NCBI RefSeq assembly: GCF_963662805.1
Contig: NZ_OY759879.1
Span: 1-49,317 of the forward strand
Length of the DNA stretch: 49,317 bases
Direction of reading: 5' to 3'
DNA from: an uncultured Cohaesibacter sp.
GTDB taxonomy: Bacteria; Pseudomonadota; Alphaproteobacteria; Rhizobiales; Cohaesibacteraceae
Positions 16,052-25,243 of this stretch are shown here, piece by piece. The translations under genes and the position numbers were made by a program. The notes under the pieces are model-generated. The model saw only the letters and a list, made by a program, of their open reading frames with translations. It searched no databases and had not been told where the DNA came from. The stretch's first letter is position 1. The number at the start of each line of letters is the position of its first letter.

Positions 16052-17641
16052 ATGTTCAAGGACGGAGAAGTCTATCTCGGCACTTCATTTCTGATAGATG
16101 CCGAAGGCAACGAGACAAGTCAGGGCGAATATCTCAATCTCAAACTGGCCAACCGCCATGGCCTGATCACGGGTGCCACCGGTACGGGCAAGACCGTGTC
16201 CCTGCAGATCCTGACCGAGGGATTCTCGAATGCGGGCGTCCCCGTCTTCTGCGCCGACGTCAAGGGCGACCTCTCCGGTCTCGCGGCCACGGGGGAGCCA
16301 AAGGATTTCCTTGCGAAACGGGCCGAACAGATCGGCTTTACCGACGATTATAGCTTTGACTCAGTGCCGACCATTTTCTGGGATCTGTTCGGAGAACAGG
16401 GCCACCCGGTGCGCACGACGATCACCGACATGGGACCGCTGCTGCTGTCGCGCCTTTTGGGGCTGAATGACACGCAGGAAGGCGTGCTCAACATTGCCTT
16501 CAAACTGGCCGATGACGAGGGAATGCTGCTGCTCGACCTCAAGGATCTGCGTGCCCTTCTGGTCAATATGGAAGAACGGCGCAAGGAGTTGTCGGCTGAA
16601 TATGGCAACATCTCCTCCGCTTCCATTGGTGCCATCCAGCGCGATCTGCTGGTGCTGGAACAACAGGGGGCCGAGCAATTCTTTGGCGAGACGGCGCTCG
16701 ATATTCTCGATCTGATGCGTACCACTCGGGACGGTCGCGGGATGGTCTCCATTCTGGCGGCTGACAAGCTGATGCAGTCCCCTCGCCTCTACGCCACGTT
16801 CCTGTTGTGGTTGCTGTCCGAATTGTTCGAGGAGCTGCCCGAAGTGGGGGATCTGGATCGCCCGCGTCTGGTGTTCTTCTTCGACGAAGCGCATTTGCTG
16901 TTCGAGGATGCACCGAAGATCCTTGTCGACAAGGTCGAGCAAGTGGTCAAGCTCATCCGCTCGAAAGGCGTTGGGGTCTATTTCGTCACCCAGAACCCGC
17001 TTGACGTGCCCGACGGCGTTTTGTCGCAGCTCGGTAACCGTGTCCAACACGCCCTGCGGGCCTTCACCCCGCGCGATCAGAAGGCCGTCAAAGTGGCCGC
17101 AGACACCTTCCGCCCGAACCCTCAACTCGACACCCGTCAGGTGATTATGGAAATGGGCGTGGGCGAGGCGCTGGTCTCGACCCTGATGAAAAAAGGCGTT
17201 CCCTCCATCGTGCAGCGGACCCTCATGCGGCCGCCGAGCTCGCGCATCGGGCCGCTCACCGAAGCAGAGCGCCGTGACATCATCTCCAACAGTCCCGTGC
17301 TCGGGGTCTATGACAAAGTCGTGGACCGGGAAAGCGCCTATGAGATCCTGAAAAAACAGGCAGATCTCAAGGCTCAGCGCGAGACGGAAGAGCGCGAGGC
17401 CGAAGATCGCCAACGTGAGGAAGAGGGCAAGACAAAAAGAAGCCGGACTGGCTTCACCCTGCCCGACTTCGACCGCGACGACCGGCCGACACGCACCGCA
17501 CGCAAGCAGACATCCCAGCGCCGCTCTAATCGGCAGACAGTGGCGGAAACGGCCATGAAATCCATTGCCAGAACCGTTGCAACCTCGCTCGGAAAAGCGC
17601 TGGTACGCGGTATTCTGGGAAGCCTCAAAAGCGGTCGCTGA
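16052..17641 (+). CDS. HerA-like P-loop ATPase (DUF853 / YjgR type)
   Basis: 529 residues. A HerA/FtsK-clade ATPase of the DUF853 group. Walker A is GATGTGKT (41-48), Walker B is LVFFFDEAHLLF (about 272-283), and the arginine/sensor region VYFVTQNPLDVPD is present. YLGTSF at the N-terminus and the RPPSSRIGPLT segment near residue 395 are typical. It probably forms a hexameric motor acting on DNA or protein. DUF853 proteins are widespread but their role is not established, and no NurA nuclease gene is adjacent. The last 90 residues are a charged Arg/Glu coiled-coil and a basic tail (QTSQRRSNRQT), possibly for nucleic acid contact. GGGG precedes ATG. Confidence 0.9.
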   Translation: MFKDGEVYLGTSFLIDAEGNETSQGEYLNLKLANRHGLITGATGTGKTVSLQILTEGFSNAGVPVFCADVKGDLSGLAATGEPKDFLAKRAEQIGFTDDYSFDSVPTIFWDLFGEQGHPVRTTITDMGPLLLSRLLGLNDTQEGVLNIAFKLADDEGMLLLDLKDLRALLVNMEERRKELSAEYGNISSASIGAIQRDLLVLEQQGAEQFFGETALDILDLMRTTRDGRGMVSILAADKLMQSPRLYATFLLWLLSELFEELPEVGDLDRPRLVFFFDEAHLLFEDAPKILVDKVEQVVKLIRSKGVGVYFVTQNPLDVPDGVLSQLGNRVQHALRAFTPRDQKAVKVAADTFRPNPQLDTRQVIMEMGVGEALVSTLMKKGVPSIVQRTLMRPPSSRIGPLTEAERRDIISNSPVLGVYDKVVDRESAYEILKKQADLKAQRETEEREAEDRQREEEGKTKRSRTGFTLPDFDRDDRPTRTARKQTSQRRSNRQTVAETAMKSIARTVATSLGKALVRGILGSLKSGR

Positions 17642-17719
17642 GACAGGAATACGCTTTGTTAACCTCACGAGGTCAACTAAGTGAATATTTACCGATTACA
17701 AGGAATTCCAAGCCACAAT

Positions 17720-17752
17720 AGGGCCGACCTTGCAAAGGGTTGGCCCTTTTTT
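17720..17752 (+). terminator. Terminator of the HerA-like gene
   Basis: AGGGCCGACC (17720-17729) pairs with GGTTGGCCCT with one G-T wobble and is followed by TTTTTT. It lies about 80 bases past the stop. Confidence 0.75.
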
Positions 17753-17849
17753 GCTCACTCTCCTTAAAAGTGCCAAGACTCTGGAAAATTTGGCAGGTTC
17801 CGATTGATGGTGTGGTCGGCCTTTGCCTTCATTGTTGAGTGAGGCTCAC

Positions 17850-18770
17850 TTGTCGCGTCGCTTGAAACCGATTAAAGATCTATCCGTGCTCGTGCTTGCC
17901 CCTCGCAAGCATGATCGCCAGCTATGGGCAGACCTGCTCAAGAACTGCGGCATCAATCACCCTCTTTCCATGTCCGAAATTTCGCAAGCGACCGCCACAA
18001 TCGGCTCCGGGCAGGTCGACGTCGTCTTTGTCGACGAGGCCTACGGCCCAAAGGGGATTGCAAGTGTGCTGATCCCGGCCCGCAATGTTGAATTCGCGGG
18101 CGGACGCGGCATTTGTCTTGTTCTCTGCTCGAAACGTGCAACCGCTCAGGATGTGATGAACGCACGCAATCTGGGCTTTGCCTCACTGGTCATCTTGCCC
18201 GCCTCCACTGACACGGTGCGCAAGCATCTGGAACTGGCGGCCCGCTACATTCCGAAGAGCGATGAGGAACTCGGCTGGTCCGCTCCAAAGATCATGGCCA
18301 AGCGAGAACAGGAAACAGCCCCCTTGCCTGATCCTGTCGATGACCCTGAGGCACAATCCGCTGATCGCACTGGTGGCAATGCTGCTTCTGGCAAGGCTCG
18401 CCCAGGCCACGATGGCCAACAGGCTGGGCAGGCGGCTTCGAAAGGGGCGGCTCCCGCAGCAGACGCCGATCTCGCCAGGGATCTTGATGCCTGGGGGACT
18501 GATCTCGAAGAAGATCATGCCGAACAGGCGACTGCGAAGTCGAACGGTGCGTCCGCACGCCCCAATGGGCAGGCCAACGGCGCGGGAAACGGGCAACAGG
18601 GCAATGGCGCAGACAATCGCACCCAGAGCGGCTCGTCTCCCGACGGAGGCCAAAAGGCGAGACCCAAGTCCGGTCCCAAGCCGAGCGATGACGATGAGGA
18701 CGCCCTGCCCGCCATCAAGGTCAGCGGACGTTCCGGCAAAAGCGCCGAAGAGGAAGTGGTCTTTCTCTGA
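17850..18770 (+). CDS. Receiver-like domain protein with long disordered tail
   Basis: The N-terminal 125 residues read as a CheY/CpaE-type alpha-beta domain: LSVLVLAPRKHDRQLWADLLKNCGI, then VDVVFVDEAYGPKG where Asp sits at the phospho-acceptor position, then GICLVLCSKRAT and a conserved-looking final strand. The first strand lacks the usual acidic pair and no Lys-Pro motif is visible, so phosphorylation is doubtful. From about residue 155 the protein is low complexity (Gly, Asn, Gln, Ala, Asp) and ends in acidic and basic patches. Only TTG starts exist. TTG at 17850 is chosen because GTGAGG lies five bases upstream; 17823 is the longest option. Function unknown; it could be a TadZ/CpaE-like localisation factor, without tad genes nearby. 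Confidence 0.65.
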   Translation: MSRRLKPIKDLSVLVLAPRKHDRQLWADLLKNCGINHPLSMSEISQATATIGSGQVDVVFVDEAYGPKGIASVLIPARNVEFAGGRGICLVLCSKRATAQDVMNARNLGFASLVILPASTDTVRKHLELAARYIPKSDEELGWSAPKIMAKREQETAPLPDPVDDPEAQSADRTGGNAASGKARPGHDGQQAGQAASKGAAPAADADLARDLDAWGTDLEEDHAEQATAKSNGASARPNGQANGAGNGQQGNGADNRTQSGSSPDGGQKARPKSGPKPSDDDEDALPAIKVSGRSGKSAEEEVVFL

Positions 18771-18954
18771 GGATCACTCCAAGATTCAGCCAAAATCACG
18801 GACATATATCAGACGTTACGCATTGCCTGCCCACGTGCAGGCGAGCCGGTGACGTGTGCAGAAGACCGTGTCAGCTCTGGTGAAAGCGGGGGGAAGCTGA
18901 TAGCGTCGGGACGACTTACCAACCTCGATAATAAGACCCGTAATAGAGGAATTC

Positions 18955-20343
18955 ATGACTCAGATTGATGCCGTTTTGGCCCATATCGACGCCAATATCG
19001 ATGCTTCGCTCGCTCGCATGCAGGAGCTGGTCCGCTTCAAATCCATTTCAACCGACCCAGCCTTCAAGAATGAGTGTCGCAAGGCCGCAGAGTGGCTCTC
19101 GGCTGCGCTCGAGGATATCGGATTTGACGGCTCAGTGCGCGAAACGCCCGGCCACCCGATGGTCGTTGGCCACGACAAGGATGCTGCCGAGAAGCCCGGC
19201 CCCGATGTGCTCTTTTACGGCCATTATGACGTCCAGCCGGTCGATCCGCTCAATCTGTGGAACAGCGATCCGTTCGACCCCGCGATCGTCGAGCAGAAGG
19301 GCGTCAAGGTCATGACAGGCCGTGGCACATCGGACGACAAGGGACAGTTGCTGACCTTCCTTGAAGCCTGCCGGGCGTTCAAGGCCGTTCATGGCAGTCT
19401 GCCCGTCAAGGTTTCGGTGCTGCTTGAAGGTGAGGAAGAAAGCGGCTCGCACAGCCTGCTGCCGTTCCTTCATGCTCACAAGGACGAATTGTCCAAGGAT
19501 CTGGCGCTGGTCTGTGACACGACGATGTTTGATGAGACGACCCCGGCGATGACCACGATGCTGCGTGGCCTCGTGGGTGAAGAGATCACCATCACGGCTG
19601 CGGATCGTGACCTACACTCGGGCACCTATGGCGGCCCGGCCGCCAACCCGATCCGGGTGTTGGCGCGCATTCTGGCCGATCTGCATGATGATCAGGGCCG
19701 GGTTCAGATCCCGCATTTCTATGAAGGTGTTCCAGAGCTGTCCGATGAGGTGAAAGCCCAGTGGGATGCCCTGCCCTTTGATGGCAAGGCCTTTCTTGGC
19801 GAGGTCGGCCTGTCGATCCCGACAGGAGAGACCGGCTATTCCATCTATGAGCAGATCAACGCCCGCCCGACTTGCGAATTCAACGGCATCTCGGGTGGTT
19901 ACACCGGCGATGGCTTCAAGACTGTGATTGCCTCGAAAGCATCGGTGAAGATTTCCTGCCGCCTCGTCGGGCAGCAGGATCCACATGCCATTCGCGAAAA
20001 CCTGCGTGCTTTCGTCAAGGCAAGGGTGCCTGCTGACTGTTCTGTCGATTTCGCCGAACATGGAGCCAACCCCGCCCACAGCCTGCCAGCGGACTTCGCG
20101 CCGCTACAGCAAGGCGCAAAGGCCCTTCGGGACGAATGGGGCAAGGAGCCGATCCAGATGGGCATGGGTGGATCCATTCCCATCGTTGGCGAATTCAAGA
20201 CGATCCTTGGCATGGATTCCCTGCTGATCGGCTTTGCTCTTGATGGCGACAATATCCATTCGCCGAACGAGAAATACAATATCGAGAGCTATCACAGGGG
20301 CATCCGCTCGTGGGCTCGGGTTCTTGCTGCTCTCGCAGAGTAG
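18955..20343 (+). CDS. M20 family dipeptidase (metallopeptidase)
   Basis: 462 residues. An M20/CNDP-type zinc dipeptidase. Metal and catalytic residues are visible: His90 and Asp92 in YGHYDVQP, the bridging Asp in GRGTSDDKG (127/128), the Glu160-Glu161 pair in LEGEEESGS, Asp in LVCDTTMF, and a late His in IHSPNEKYN. The dimerisation (lid) domain with RDLHSGTYGGPAANP, typical of the carnosinase-like subgroup, is present from about residue 220. It hydrolyses dipeptides in the cytoplasm; no signal peptide is seen. AGAGGA precedes ATG and a terminator follows closely. Confidence 0.95.
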   Translation: MTQIDAVLAHIDANIDASLARMQELVRFKSISTDPAFKNECRKAAEWLSAALEDIGFDGSVRETPGHPMVVGHDKDAAEKPGPDVLFYGHYDVQPVDPLNLWNSDPFDPAIVEQKGVKVMTGRGTSDDKGQLLTFLEACRAFKAVHGSLPVKVSVLLEGEEESGSHSLLPFLHAHKDELSKDLALVCDTTMFDETTPAMTTMLRGLVGEEITITAADRDLHSGTYGGPAANPIRVLARILADLHDDQGRVQIPHFYEGVPELSDEVKAQWDALPFDGKAFLGEVGLSIPTGETGYSIYEQINARPTCEFNGISGGYTGDGFKTVIASKASVKISCRLVGQQDPHAIRENLRAFVKARVPADCSVDFAEHGANPAHSLPADFAPLQQGAKALRDEWGKEPIQMGMGGSIPIVGEFKTILGMDSLLIGFALDGDNIHSPNEKYNIESYHRGIRSWARVLAALAE

Positions 20344-20382
20344 GCTTGTTGCTCACTTCTACCCAAATTTGCCAAAAAGAAC

Positions 20383-20415
20383 AAAGGAGCCGACCGCTGG
20401 TTGGCTCCTTTTCTT
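20383..20415 (+). terminator. Terminator of the M20 dipeptidase gene
   Basis: Stem AAAGGAGCC (20383-20391) / GGCTCCTTT (20403-20411) is followed by TCTTT, 40 bases past the stop. Confidence 0.8.
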
Positions 20416-20539
20416 TACTACATCTGTATCCGATGTGTTTGATACCATGGTGTTTTAGTCTTCTGATGAGAATATGACCCACGCACCCGATCCAAGGTCG
20501 CTCCGGGTTGTTTCTTGCTGTTATTTCGGAGGACTTCCC

Positions 20540-20857
20540 ATGCTATCGAGACTTTGCCTCACCGTTTCCCTTTTTTTTGCTTCAGCCGTTTTCATCACCA
20601 CCAGCGCCAGCGCCAACGAATGCCGCGCCTATGGCGCATCCATGCTGAGCGAGGGCTGGAACTGGCATTATCCGCGCGAAACACCAACCATTCGCAATGG
20701 CAATCGCAAACTCGTCTGTCGCAACGGCCGCCATGGATGGCTCTACACGCGTGATGATATTGCCGGTCAATATTTTGTGGCCGATACCAATTGGCGTAAG
20801 CAGACGCGGACCCACAGCAATCCTTGTGATGCCGTTGCCCAATATTGCGCGCAGTAA
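20540..20857 (+). CDS. Small secreted cysteine-containing protein
   Basis: 105 residues from ATG at 20540, chosen because GGAGGA lies seven bases upstream and a signal peptide follows directly (MLSRLCLTVSLFFASAVFITTSASA). An upstream in-frame ATG at 20474 would bury this signal. The mature part of about 80 residues is polar and aromatic (GWNWHYPRETPTIRNGN) with four cysteines (NECRAY, LVCRNG, NPCDAV, YCAQ), which probably form two disulfides. I do not recognise the family. It resembles in design the exported Cys protein at 3764-4117 but shows no sequence similarity by eye. Confidence 0.7.
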   Translation: MLSRLCLTVSLFFASAVFITTSASANECRAYGASMLSEGWNWHYPRETPTIRNGNRKLVCRNGRHGWLYTRDDIAGQYFVADTNWRKQTRTHSNPCDAVAQYCAQ

Positions 20858-20873
20858 ATCCCGATTGTTAAAG

Positions 20874-20899
20874 GGGCCGGTCCCGGATCGGCCCGTTTT
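20874..20899 (+). terminator. Probable terminator after the 20540-20857 gene
   Basis: Stem GGGCCG (20874-20879) / CGGCCC (20889-20894) is followed by GTTTTC, 17 bases past the stop. The short stem makes it moderate in strength. Confidence 0.5.
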
Positions 20900-21152
20900 C
20901 AGGCTTGAGGACTTCAGGCAAAAATCCGTTTTCAGCCATTCCGTTGCTATTCACGACTTTTTTCCCCATTTAGTCACGAACGCCTACTTTTCCTGAACCG
21001 AGGGAAGTGGTAGCGTTTCGCGCAAGAGGGGGAATTCGGGCGAATTTTGCATCGGGGTGGCCCCATTCATCGAATCTGTTATCAACGGCCGGGCGAGTGA
21101 TTCAACATTCGCGGACCATTTTCTGTTGTTCAACCGAATTCAAGGGATTCTA

Positions 21153-21755
21153 TTGCGTTTCGTGTTCAATCATTTGCAGCTGCCTGTCTTGCGTCTCCTT
21201 GCGATGATGACTTCGGCCATCCTGCTTGTCGGCTGTAGCAGCCAGACCGGGCAACTTGTCACGCCCGGCGGTGCGCCTCCCCCGCAGGCTGTCCTAAAGA
21301 TCACCGATGCCGGTATCTCCAACCTCACGCCAGACACCCGTTACGGCCCCAGCTCGATCGCTCAGGCGATGCCTGGCTTTGATATCGAGACCATTCAGAC
21401 CGCAGGCGAGACTGGGACCGAGTGGACCTATGCAGCTTTTCTCGATGGCCTGCAGATGGTGCAGATTTTCAAAGGCCAGAATGGCAAGATCGGTGTGGTT
21501 CATGGCGTTGGCGATGCTGTCGCAGGCCCGAATGGCGAACGACTCGGCATGACTTTCTCCCAGTCAGGATTGCCGCGCAGCAAGTGCCGTGTCGGTGAAA
21601 GCCTTTGGCGCGGAATGGCCATTTGTGACGCCAGAAATTCATCGAAGATCAAGCTTGTGTTTGCCATTGCAGAGTTCAACGGCCCGTTTGATCGTCTCGC
21701 GCCCTCGTCCGAATTGCAGGGGGCTACGTTACAACGCATTCTCTGGGTCCCCTGA
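21153..21755 (+). CDS. DUF1131-like outer membrane/periplasmic lipoprotein
   Basis: The start is placed at TTG 21153, with AGGGA five bases upstream; the frame extends back to a GTG at 21057. This gives a lipoprotein signal with lipobox LLVGC, so Cys is lipidated after cleavage. The mature protein (ITDAGISNLTPDTRYGPSSIAQAMPGFDIE, in parts; GMTFSQSGLPRSKCRVGESLWRG; GATLQRILWV at the end) matches from memory the layout of the RpoE-regulated lipoprotein YfeY/DUF1131, including two internal cysteines (SKCRVG, AICDAR) and the closing Lys/Arg-Ile-x-Trp. Its role in envelope physiology is unknown. It is followed 92 bases later by another exported protein, possibly in one operon. Confidence 0.65.
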   Translation: MRFVFNHLQLPVLRLLAMMTSAILLVGCSSQTGQLVTPGGAPPPQAVLKITDAGISNLTPDTRYGPSSIAQAMPGFDIETIQTAGETGTEWTYAAFLDGLQMVQIFKGQNGKIGVVHGVGDAVAGPNGERLGMTFSQSGLPRSKCRVGESLWRGMAICDARNSSKIKLVFAIAEFNGPFDRLAPSSELQGATLQRILWVP

Positions 21756-21847
21756 TCATCGGGATCACCGGCCCAGTTCCATCATTTCGCCGCAAAGACA
21801 GACAATTCTGTCGAGCAATCAAGACCCTACTCTCAGGGACCCGTTCA

Positions 21848-23707
21848 GTGACCAAGTCCAGCAAGCATCCGACATTCAATGACGGACAAGGGGCGAGCCG
21901 TTTCGGCCCGGTTGGTCATGCGTGTGCCCTGTTGCTGTTCGGGCTGATGTCTCACACCGCATTGGCGCAGGATCCACGCCTTCCCGTTACAACTGTCTCT
22001 GTCGAAGCGAACCGTACACGGGCAATCGTTGCGCCGTCATCCATTCTCGACCTGCCGCTGATGGCGAATGATGTTCTTCCAGACATCATGTATCCGACGT
22101 TTCACCTGAACGGACTTAATCTTCCGGGATTCAAAGCCATCTCCGGACACCATCCGTCCATTGACTTCACGAGCTCGAACAGCCTCGCACAAAATGCGAC
22201 AACGCAAGGGGAAGCCCCTCAGGATGCAGCTGCGCCGGTCAACAGCAGTGACAGCAGCATGCCGTCGGCGATGACCACGCCTGTGCTGCCGAATGTCCCG
22301 TCATCGCTCAAAGAAGGCGATCCATCTCAACCGGACAACACTCCTGACGCACAGCCCAAGCCCACCATATCGCAAGATGGAGGGAAATCGGCCCAGACAG
22401 TTGGCAAGCCCGATGAGGGAACCTCTCCCACATCCTCGAACGGTGCAAGTGAGCAATCCAGCAAGGGTGCGAACGTGAGTGCCCCGTCGCCGCAGGCCAC
22501 TCAGCCGAACGCTGCCACAGAGCAGGATCTCTCCAATCATCGGCCGGTGCTACGACGCAGCCTTTCGGTGCTCTACACCGAGCAACGCCCCTTCCTGCTC
22601 TATGCAAGTGACGCATCGATCACCTATCTGATGCCCAACGCGTTCAATGGCAATCCTGAGCTCAGCCACGATCTCAGGACCATTCTGGAAGATCGCGCCC
22701 TCAGTCGCTGGCAGGAGATCCGGGATAGCCGCGCCAACAGCGAAACTGATGCGGGTGCTGAAACCTCGGAACGGCCGTCCCTCGTGATCACTGGCCGGGT
22801 CGAGGACAGCTTCTTCTCGGACGACTATATCTCTCTTTATATGGAAGAAGAGCGCAGTCTGGGAGACGTGTCTTCACCCAAGACGATCCTGAGCTTCAAC
22901 TACACGCGCGATGACAACAAGTCCTTTGGCCTGACGGATCTCTTCCAGGGCGCCAATGACAAGGCACTGGAAGCAGTCGCCCAATTGCTGACCGCCTATA
23001 TTCAGGCTGACATCGTGCGGCAAAAGTCGATCCGGCTGGGTACAGAGGTCACGCCACAGCAGGATGCATGGCTCAAGAATCTGCAGCCAAATCTGGCGTT
23101 TCTGAATACCTTTACGCTCGTTCCGTCTCGCGGAAGCGGCAAGATCGCGGGACTGCGATTTCATTTCGATCCCGGTCTGCTCGGGGCTGAAGCCGATGGT
23201 TCATACGACGTCTATGTACCGTCCGCAATCTTTGCTCCGTCTCTCGCCAAACGGTTCGCCGAGGATTTTGGTGGTGAGGCTCTGAACACCTCCCGGCATT
23301 ATGCGCCCGGCTTCTCGACAGCCAGCGTCGACCTTGAAGGTCTCAAGACGGATGCCGACATTGGCGGCGAAATGCTGCTTGAGGGCGAAGTTCCCTCCAA
23401 CTGGTGCGACGGCTTCCACCTGTCCCTCATGGACAAGGGCAGCGGGCAGATTGTCGCTGAAGCCATCGTGAACATGCTTCCCGATGTGCCAACCTTTGGT
23501 CTCGCAGACAATATGCTGCGGTTCCGCGCGGAGCTTTCCGTTCCCGGCAACGGGGGCACGGGGGGCCAACTGGTGTTCGAACCCTACAGAATCGCCGTCG
23601 AGGACGGTCGCCTGCAACCGCGTCCAGGCAGCGCCTGCCAGACCGACCGGGAGATCACCCTCCCCGATCCGGAGCAAGATACGGTCTCCATTCCGGTAAC
23701 CTACTGA
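21848..23707 (+). CDS. Secreted protein with DUF3298-like and Gmad2-like domains
   Basis: 619 residues from GTG at 21848 (AGGGAC upstream). A signal peptide (ALLLFGLMSHTALAQ) is followed by a disordered Ser/Pro/Ala/Gln-rich region to about residue 230. Next comes a region with SLVITGRVEDSFFSDDYISLYMEEE and TILSFNYTRDDNKSFGLTDLF (in parts), resembling the DUF3298/RsiV fold. A C-terminal Ig-like stretch, GEMLLEGEVPSNWCDGFHLSLMD then LRFRAELSVPGNGGTGGQLVFEPY, resembles Gmad2. The combination suggests an envelope or cell-surface sensor or binding protein. The domain names are by pattern and moderate in certainty. It lies downstream of the lipoprotein gene and upstream of meaB without overlap. Confidence 0.65.
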   Translation: MTKSSKHPTFNDGQGASRFGPVGHACALLLFGLMSHTALAQDPRLPVTTVSVEANRTRAIVAPSSILDLPLMANDVLPDIMYPTFHLNGLNLPGFKAISGHHPSIDFTSSNSLAQNATTQGEAPQDAAAPVNSSDSSMPSAMTTPVLPNVPSSLKEGDPSQPDNTPDAQPKPTISQDGGKSAQTVGKPDEGTSPTSSNGASEQSSKGANVSAPSPQATQPNAATEQDLSNHRPVLRRSLSVLYTEQRPFLLYASDASITYLMPNAFNGNPELSHDLRTILEDRALSRWQEIRDSRANSETDAGAETSERPSLVITGRVEDSFFSDDYISLYMEEERSLGDVSSPKTILSFNYTRDDNKSFGLTDLFQGANDKALEAVAQLLTAYIQADIVRQKSIRLGTEVTPQQDAWLKNLQPNLAFLNTFTLVPSRGSGKIAGLRFHFDPGLLGAEADGSYDVYVPSAIFAPSLAKRFAEDFGGEALNTSRHYAPGFSTASVDLEGLKTDADIGGEMLLEGEVPSNWCDGFHLSLMDKGSGQIVAEAIVNMLPDVPTFGLADNMLRFRAELSVPGNGGTGGQLVFEPYRIAVEDGRLQPRPGSACQTDREITLPDPEQDTVSIPVTY

Positions 23708-23924
23708 CCTCGTCCTTGCCCGTTCCAGATATTCTGGCCGTTCATGGCTGAGTTGCTGTGCATCTCCATTTGGGCAGGCAGACAAATCGTCTTGAATGCG
23801 TTAGACAGGGCGCATGCACTCGTAGCGGCAATGTCATCGCCGCGCCCATCGGTCCACCCGGGCCCAACGGGCTTTCATGAAAGACGGAACACAAGGGCTC
23901 GCCCCTCGCGAGCCAAGGATTATC

Positions 23925-24926
23925 ATGGTACCTGCAAATCTCACCGCCGACCAACTCGCCGAAAAAATTCTGGAAGGAAACCGGGCAGCCCTTGCTCGCG
24001 CGATCACGATGGTGGAGAGCCGAAAGCCGGCTCACAGGGTCGTGGCTCATGATTTGCTGACCATCCTACTGCCCTACAGTGGCAAGGCTCATCGTGTCGG
24101 GATCACCGGCGTTCCGGGCGTTGGCAAGTCGACGACCATCGACCAGCTCGGAACAAACCTGACTGAAGCAGGCAAGAAGGTCGCGGTTCTTGCGGTTGAT
24201 CCGTCCTCCACGAGAACAGGCGGCTCGATTCTCGGTGACAAGACGCGCATGGAACGCCTGTGCGGTGATCCGAATGCCTTCATTCGCCCCTCTCCGTCAG
24301 CCGGGACGCTTGGCGGCGTGGCGGCCAGAACGCGCGAGACGATGTTCCTGTGTGAAGCTGCCGGGTATGACGTCATTCTCGTCGAAACCGTCGGGATTGG
24401 CCAGTCGGAAACAACAGTTGCCGACATGGTGGACTTCTTCCTTGTGCTGATGCTCCCCGGTGCGGGTGACGAGCTTCAGGGCATCAAGAAGGGTGTTCTC
24501 GAAATTGCCGACATGATTGCGGTCAACAAGGCCGATGGCGACAACTGGGCGCGGGCGCGCAAGGCTGCCGCCCAATACCGCGCTGCGTTGCACATCATGA
24601 CCCCGATCAGCAAAAACTGGACGCCGCCCGTCATCACCGTCTCGGGGCTTGCCAACGAGAGCCTAGACAAGATGTGGAGCAAGGTTCTGGAGCATCAGGA
24701 GATCTTGGGCAAATCCGGCGAACTGCAGGCCAAACGCAGCGGGCAGCAGGTGCGCTGGATGTGGTCGATGCTGGAGGACCGGATGAAGGCCCTGCTGAGC
24801 GAAAGCCAGGATGTCGGCCAGCTGCTGAAACAGGTTGAGCAGTCCGTTGAATCCGGTGTCATGCCCGCTTCGGTCGCCGTTGAGGAGGTCATGACGCGCC
24901 TGCTCGATGGTTTAAAGAACGCTTGA
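23925..24926 (+). CDS. meaB: Methylmalonyl-CoA mutase-associated GTPase MeaB
   Basis: 333 residues from ATG 23925 (AAGGA upstream); an earlier in-frame ATG at 23877 would add 16 residues. This is a G3E/SIMIBI-class GTPase that guards and loads adenosylcobalamin on methylmalonyl-CoA mutase. Visible motifs are the P-loop GVPGVGKST, the base/switch segments VLAVDPSSTRTGGSILGDKTRM (in parts) and FIRPSPSAGTLGG, Walker B VILVETVGIGQSE, and the guanine-specificity motif NKAD. The C-terminal helical dimerisation region is complete. Its substrate complex, MutAB, is encoded about 12 kb away on the opposite strand rather than adjacent. Confidence 0.95.
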   Translation: MVPANLTADQLAEKILEGNRAALARAITMVESRKPAHRVVAHDLLTILLPYSGKAHRVGITGVPGVGKSTTIDQLGTNLTEAGKKVAVLAVDPSSTRTGGSILGDKTRMERLCGDPNAFIRPSPSAGTLGGVAARTRETMFLCEAAGYDVILVETVGIGQSETTVADMVDFFLVLMLPGAGDELQGIKKGVLEIADMIAVNKADGDNWARARKAAAQYRAALHIMTPISKNWTPPVITVSGLANESLDKMWSKVLEHQEILGKSGELQAKRSGQQVRWMWSMLEDRMKALLSESQDVGQLLKQVEQSVESGVMPASVAVEEVMTRLLDGLKNA

Positions 24927-25243
24927 CGCGGTTCTCCACAAGCCAAAAACGGCACCGATACGGGCGGCAATGCCTTGCATAAAAATCCATGTGAAAGTGT
25001 TAAAGCATGGTGCCGTTTTGCGAACAACAACCTTTGATTGTTCAATACCAAGTACAACTACGTCACAATTTATGCTCTTGCATCAAGAGCTTGAGCCGTT
25101 ATATGTGTTATCCCTAGGGTATTTGGGATGGTGCAACACTGGCATGCAGTTTACGCAAGGCGATTTGTTTGCATTGAACAGGAGTCATTAACTCGCCCCA
25201 ATTACAAAGAAGTCTAGAACTTGAAATTGGGGGTCAAGTCTCG
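24927..25243. other. Gene-free region (317 bp) with a long inverted repeat
   Basis: The left third carries the 11-bp inverted repeat listed separately, followed by GAACAA/TTGTTC (25022-25027 with 25038-25043). The right part up to 25243 is AT-rich and likely holds the promoter of the double-receiver gene. No RNA gene is recognised. Confidence 0.4.
24946..25019. repeat. 11-bp inverted repeat with 52-base spacer after meaB
   Basis: AAAACGGCACC (24946-24956) is exactly complementary to GGTGCCGTTTT (25009-25019). Inside the loop CCATG (24987-24991) can pair with CATGG (25006-25010), which overlaps the right arm, so two structures would compete. It may be a long-loop terminator of meaB or a regulatory leader element. 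Confidence 0.55.
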
